The notes beneath the pieces were generated by a model. It worked only from the letters and a program-made list of their open reading frames with translations, had not been told where the DNA came from and searched no databases. A DNA stretch of 9,754 bases from Dehalococcoidales bacterium (GTDB taxonomy: Bacteria > Chloroflexota > Dehalococcoidia > Dehalococcoidales > Fen-1064). The position numbers were made by a program, and so were the translations under genes. Shown here one piece after another: positions 7,607 through 9,754 of the stretch; positions within the stretch are counted from its first letter, which is position 1; the number at the start of each line of letters is the position of its first letter. Where the stretch lies: contig JAQTOJ010000060.1 in assembly GCA_028713395.1 (NCBI GenBank), positions 1-9,754 of the forward strand, written 5' to 3'.

Positions 7607-7632
7607 AGCTTGGTTGATGTTGGAATCAAGCT
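7607..7632 (+). other. Small hairpin downstream of argS
   Basis: AGCTTGGTT (7607-7615) can pair with AATCAAGCT (7624-7632) through nine pairs, one of them G-U, with an 8-nt loop. It lies 14 nt after the argS TAG and lacks a T-tract, so it may be 3' RNA structure rather than a terminator. The rest of 7593-7774 holds no gene I can see. Confidence 0.35.
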
Positions 7633-7721
7633 AATTTAGCTGGCATAGCGACCCACACTTTGCCACATACAGATTAAAGCTTGCCACGAAAATAAAAAAC
7701 GAAGAGAAACTAGTTATAAAT

Positions 7722-7752
7722 AAAAAGAGGGGATGAAAATCCCCTCTTTTTT
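7722..7752. terminator. Bidirectional intrinsic terminator between convergent genes
   Basis: A 12-bp perfect stem (7722-7733 with 7740-7751) encloses a 6-nt loop, TGAAAA. The GC core GGGG/CCCC is flanked by A on the left and T on the right, so a U-tract follows the hairpin on either strand. It ends argS transcription from the left and the TM2 gene from the right, whose stop codon is at 7775. Confidence 0.92.
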
Positions 7753-7774
7753 ATGCCGAATAATATGAGGCTTT

Positions 7775-8125
7775 TTAGAAGTGAGGTTTGAGTTCCACCG
7801 GGCGCACTTCCGCAATGGCTTTCAAAGCGACGTAGGAATTAAAGTCTTTGGTCATTCCTTTCACGCGGAAGAAATCCACAATCCACAGGATGCCAAACAC
7901 GCCGCCGGTGAACCAGAACCAGATACCGGAACTGCTCTCTTCAAGATACACATAATGCATACCATACAAGAGCACCATGAGCAAGGCAACGGGGTATGAC
8001 TTCTTTTTTTTGTTGTAAATTTCCAGGAATTTCTTCTGGGCTTCAGGCGCCAGAGTAGGGAGTTCCGCTTTGACGGTGCGGGGTAATTTTTTCATAATTG
8101 CTTCAGGTACAATTGTTTCTGCCAC
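7775..8125 (-). CDS. TM2-domain small membrane protein
   Basis: Protein of 116 residues with a charged N-terminal part (about 1-42, ending in a Lys-rich NKKKKS) and two hydrophobic helices (about 44-61 and 68-86) joined by a short turn. The layout matches the TM2 domain: YGMHYVYL corresponds to the usual G-x-H-x-F-Y-L, and GGVFGILWIVDFFRVKGM to the G-x-x-W-x-I-D-L-F segment. After the second helix, TKDFNSYVALKAI is also typical of bacterial members. The family function is unknown. I start at GTG 8125 because GGAGG (8135-8139) sits 9 nt upstream; a longer frame from TTG 8152 would place that ribosome site inside the gene. It has its own promoter and ends at the bidirectional terminator. Confidence 0.8.
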   Translation of the reverse strand: MAETIVPEAIMKKLPRTVKAELPTLAPEAQKKFLEIYNKKKKSYPVALLMVLLYGMHYVYLEESSSGIWFWFTGGVFGILWIVDFFRVKGMTKDFNSYVALKAIAEVRPVELKPHF

Positions 8126-8169
8126 AGATATAAACCTCCATTGTTTTTGCAATACAAATGTTAAGTGAC

Positions 8170-8198
8170 ATTATAGCACTGAATTCTTAAAATGAAAA
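8170..8198 (-). promoter_or_regulatory. Promoter for the TM2-domain gene
   Basis: On the minus strand there is TTTTCA (8193-8198) as a -35, a 17-nt spacer and TATAAT (8170-8175) as the -10, with TG one base upstream of it (extended -10). It lies between the carbonic anhydrase-like stop and the GGAGG of the TM2 gene, giving a leader of about 35-40 nt. Confidence 0.7.
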
Positions 8199-8201
8199 AC
8201 G

Positions 8202-8720
8202 TCAGGGGCTGTTAAGTTCATTTTGCTGTTTATAGCGCTGGATGAGCCTCTGGTATGATTGATTACCGCTCAATAGTCTTTTTTTCATAACTTCGGAAAT
8301 TTCACTCTTCACCACACCCGGCACACCGACCAATAAGGAATTATCCGGTACCATGGCTCCCTGGCTGACCAGCGAGCTAGCGGCGATCACACAAAAATCA
8401 CCGATCTGCGCGTTATCCAGAATAGTGGCATTGTTGCCGATGAGGCAATTGTTCCCGATTTTACTGCCGTGTAAAACCACGTTGTGTCCGACGGTGTTGT
8501 TGTCCCCGATGACGACCGGCGAACCGGAATGCACCACACAGTTATCTTCTATCATGGTATTTTTGCCGATTTTGATGCTGGCGAAATCAGCACGGATGAC
8601 TGCCCCCGGGAAGACGCCGGAGTTCTCACCGATTTCGACATCACCGATGATGTAAGCGACTTCGCTGATAAAAGCTGATTCCGCGATTTTTGGTGTTTTG
8701 CCATCGAAACTACGTATCAT
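8202..8720 (-). CDS. Gamma carbonic anhydrase-like hexapeptide-repeat protein
   Basis: Left-handed beta-helix protein of 172 residues, built from hexapeptide repeats such as IGDVEIGENSGVFPGAVI and IGNNCLIGNNATILDNAQIG, with a C-terminal helix (about 140-168). The three zinc-ligand histidines of the gamma class line up as His64 (CVVHSG), His79 (TVGHN) and His84 (VLHG), so metal binding and trimer formation are expected. The acidic loop carrying the proton-shuttle Glu of Methanosarcina Cam is not evident, as in YrdA/PaaY/CamH-like members, so real CO2 hydration is uncertain. The ATG is preceded by GGAG (8727-8730) at 6 nt. It starts 26 nt after the HAD gene and is probably cotranscribed with it. 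Stop is TGA. Confidence 0.9.
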   Translation of the reverse strand: MIRSFDGKTPKIAESAFISEVAYIIGDVEIGENSGVFPGAVIRADFASIKIGKNTMIEDNCVVHSGSPVVIGDNNTVGHNVVLHGSKIGNNCLIGNNATILDNAQIGDFCVIAASSLVSQGAMVPDNSLLVGVPGVVKSEISEVMKKRLLSGNQSYQRLIQRYKQQNELNSP

Positions 8721-8746
8721 ATTTATCTCCAGGTGAAAATATAATG

Positions 8747-9451
8747 CTATTTTACTCCGATGAGACCAAGAATATCATTTAGGGATGTGATAGTAAATTT
8801 CTGCCCGTAATCAAGCCCGTGTTTTTTCCTGTCAATCAAGACTGATACCAAACCAGCCGCGTTAGCTCCAACCACGTCTTCTCTGGAATCGCCGACAAAT
8901 AATACCTCGCTGGAATGTAAGCCGGTATTTTCTAAAGTGAGCTGGAAAATAGCCGGGTCGGGTTTGTTAATACCGTGGTCACCGGAGATGGTAACCTTAG
9001 AAAAATAACCATAAATTCCAGCATCTCGGACGAGCCTATGCAAATGTTTGGGATGATCATAATTTGAAATCAATGCGGTTATTATTCTGCTACTATTTAA
9101 TTGAATCAGCAATGGAGGTACTAGGGAATCAATTTCAGCGTATTTATCCCATATGGTTATTAATACTTCCGCGGTTTCTTCGATCATGGAACGCGGCATT
9201 TTTACGTTAAAATCAGAGCAGGCAATCTCCAGACGTTTCTCAAATATCGTCATTCCATTTTCAGGGATTGGTATGGTTCCTTGCCACATGCGTTCGTGGT
9301 AATAATTCCGCAGAAGGTCTTTGGTTACCGCTAGCCCGTACAGCTTCATGCGTGCATGCAGTTCGCCAACCCATTCCTCCAGGAGGGGAGACATATTTTC
9401 CAGCAAATATAATGTTCCGTAGAAATCAAAGAAGACGCCTTTAACAACCAC
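8747..9451 (-). CDS. HAD superfamily hydrolase (subfamily IA-like) with DxY variant motif I
   Basis: Soluble protein of 234 residues with a Rossmann-like core and an alpha-helical cap (about 18-110). Motif I is FFDFYGTL with nucleophile Asp9 and Thr13, but the second Asp of the phosphatase DxDxT is Tyr11. Motif II is LISNYD (Ser129), motif III has Lys163 (NKPDP), and motif IV is GDSREDVVG (Asp188, Asp192), the form seen in phosphatases. DxYGT also occurs in L-2-haloacid dehalogenases, but the GDS motif IV argues against that activity. The substrate is unknown. The GTG start at 9451 follows AGGGGAG by 4-6 nt and sits about 30 nt below a good promoter. It is the first gene of a probable two-gene unit with the gamma carbonic anhydrase-like protein. 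Stop is TAG. Confidence 0.85.
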   Translation of the reverse strand: MVVKGVFFDFYGTLYLLENMSPLLEEWVGELHARMKLYGLAVTKDLLRNYYHERMWQGTIPIPENGMTIFEKRLEIACSDFNVKMPRSMIEETAEVLITIWDKYAEIDSLVPPLLIQLNSSRIITALISNYDHPKHLHRLVRDAGIYGYFSKVTISGDHGINKPDPAIFQLTLENTGLHSSEVLFVGDSREDVVGANAAGLVSVLIDRKKHGLDYGQKFTITSLNDILGLIGVK

Positions 9452-9487
9452 TTTGCTCCCCTTGTCAGATAGAGAAAGGAAAGGCTA

Positions 9488-9516
9488 ATTCTAGTCCAAT
9501 GAAACTGTATAGTCAA
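9488..9516 (-). promoter_or_regulatory. Sigma70-type promoter for the HAD/carbonic anhydrase-like unit
   Basis: On the minus strand there is TTGACT (9511-9516), a spacer of exactly 17 nt, then TAGAAT (9488-9493). Five of six bases match consensus in each box. Transcription should begin near 9481, about 30 nt before the GTG start. Confidence 0.8.
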
Positions 9517-9529
9517 GAATGATTTGTTT

Positions 9530-9553
9530 CTGGATACCGGCTTTCGCCGATAT
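9530..9553. repeat. Degenerate extragenic hairpin repeat
   Basis: CTGGATACCGGC leads into a hairpin. ATACCGGC (9534-9541) pairs with GCCGATAT (9546-9553) across loop TTTC, seven pairs with one C/A mismatch. The sequence resembles the widespread CCGGCTTTCGCCGG-type intergenic repeats, here with one stem base changed. It lies upstream of the HAD promoter and has no T-tract. Confidence 0.55.
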
Positions 9554-9633
9554 GGGAGTAATTGGTGTTGATGTTTTGAAATTGTTTTACAAATTAGCAT
9601 TTCAGTAATAAAATTTTGCCCGTTTTCCTGTTG

Positions 9634-9680
9634 TTGTCCAGCGAATATGTCAGTAAATTTGTTCAGCGATTATGTCAGTA
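9634..9680. repeat. Twin 22-bp direct repeats, probable insertion-sequence end
   Basis: 9634-9655 and 9659-9680 match at 20 of 22 positions with a 25-nt period; the shared core is CAGCGAnTATGTCAGTA. The first copy contains TGTCCAG at 9635, which would fit an element end beginning TG. Multiple short repeats at the ends are a feature of IS21-type elements. The probable transposase C-terminus runs into the inner copy. Confidence 0.6.
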
Positions 9681-9753
9681 CTCCTTTATCGAAATCAGCT
9701 TTAAAACCTCTTCTCCACGGGTGATTTAGTGAGGGTTTGACAGGGACTCTTTG
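9670..9753 (-). CDS. Probable transposase C-terminus (partial; start beyond window)
   Basis: The minus-strand frame open to the right edge gives 27 residues, including VPVKPSLNHPWRRG and FKADFDKGVLT, then TAA at 9670-9672 inside the inner 22-bp repeat. Pro-rich tails with an HPWRR-like motif are, from memory, typical of the C-terminal end of DDE/integrase-core transposases of IS21/IS481-like elements. The nearness of the stop to repeated terminal sequence fits this. The catalytic domain would lie to the right of the window. With only 27 residues the call is tentative. The remainder of 9452-9754 shows no other gene. Confidence 0.45.
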   Translation of the reverse strand, partial: QRVPVKPSLNHPWRRGFKADFDKGVLT

Positions 9754-9754
9754 A

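Noticed and set aside
8126..8152. Longer start (TTG 8152) for the TM2 gene
   Set aside because: It would put the strong GGAGG inside the coding region; GTG 8125 has the right spacing to it.
8747..9451. L-2-haloacid dehalogenase
   Set aside because: Motif I fits, but motif IV is the phosphatase-type GDSxxxD and not the dehalogenase Ser-x-Asn pattern.
9346..9600. 84-codon minus-strand frame overlapping the start of the HAD gene
   Set aside because: It reads through the hairpin repeat (the RRKPVS-type peptide typical of such repeats), spans the HAD promoter and overlaps the HAD coding region in another frame.
1..9754. CRISPR array, rRNA or tRNA genes
   Set aside because: I saw no regularly spaced repeat array, cloverleaf or rRNA-like stretch on either strand.

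Overview
The window reads as ordinary chromosomal DNA of a bacterium, most likely a Chloroflexota member near the Dehalococcoidia. The grounds are the style of the RecG and ArgS proteins, two DegV/FakB paralogues placed between a FakA-type kinase and recG, and a TM2-domain membrane protein. This placement is an inference from remembered family resemblance; no search was run.

Left arm (+ strand, 1-7592). A fatty-acid kinase gene (fakA type), cut by the left window edge, is followed 16 nt later by a DegV/FakB fatty-acid-binding protein. A second DegV/FakB overlaps the first by one base (TAATG), and recG comes next. The three Fak genes would supply acyl-phosphate from free fatty acids: FakB presents the fatty acid and FakA phosphorylates it. 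Linkage of fakA to recG is familiar in Gram-positive bacteria. After a 131-nt gap with a short AT-rich repeat and an extended -10 promoter comes argS.

The most notable feature is that both housekeeping genes carry in-frame nonsense codons. The recG reading frame extends about 31 codons upstream of its first usable ATG, but an amber TAG (3376-3378) interrupts that extension. argS is interrupted by TGA (7323-7325) at the start of its C-terminal anticodon-binding domain, and the remaining 88 codons to the canonical ArgS C-terminus stay in the same frame. Sequencing error, genuine decay with a second copy elsewhere, or stop-codon readthrough are all possible. The first is the default.

Right arm (- strand, 7775-9451). 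Facing argS across a bidirectional hairpin terminator (7722-7752) are three genes read right to left: a HAD-family hydrolase with a good sigma70-type promoter, a gamma-carbonic-anhydrase-like hexapeptide protein 26 nt downstream of it, and a small TM2-domain membrane protein with its own extended -10 promoter.

Right edge (9452-9754). Besides the HAD promoter, this holds a degenerate hairpin repeat, a pair of 22-bp direct repeats, and what looks like the last 27 codons of a minus-strand transposase ending inside those repeats. Together these suggest the end of an insertion sequence whose body lies outside the window.
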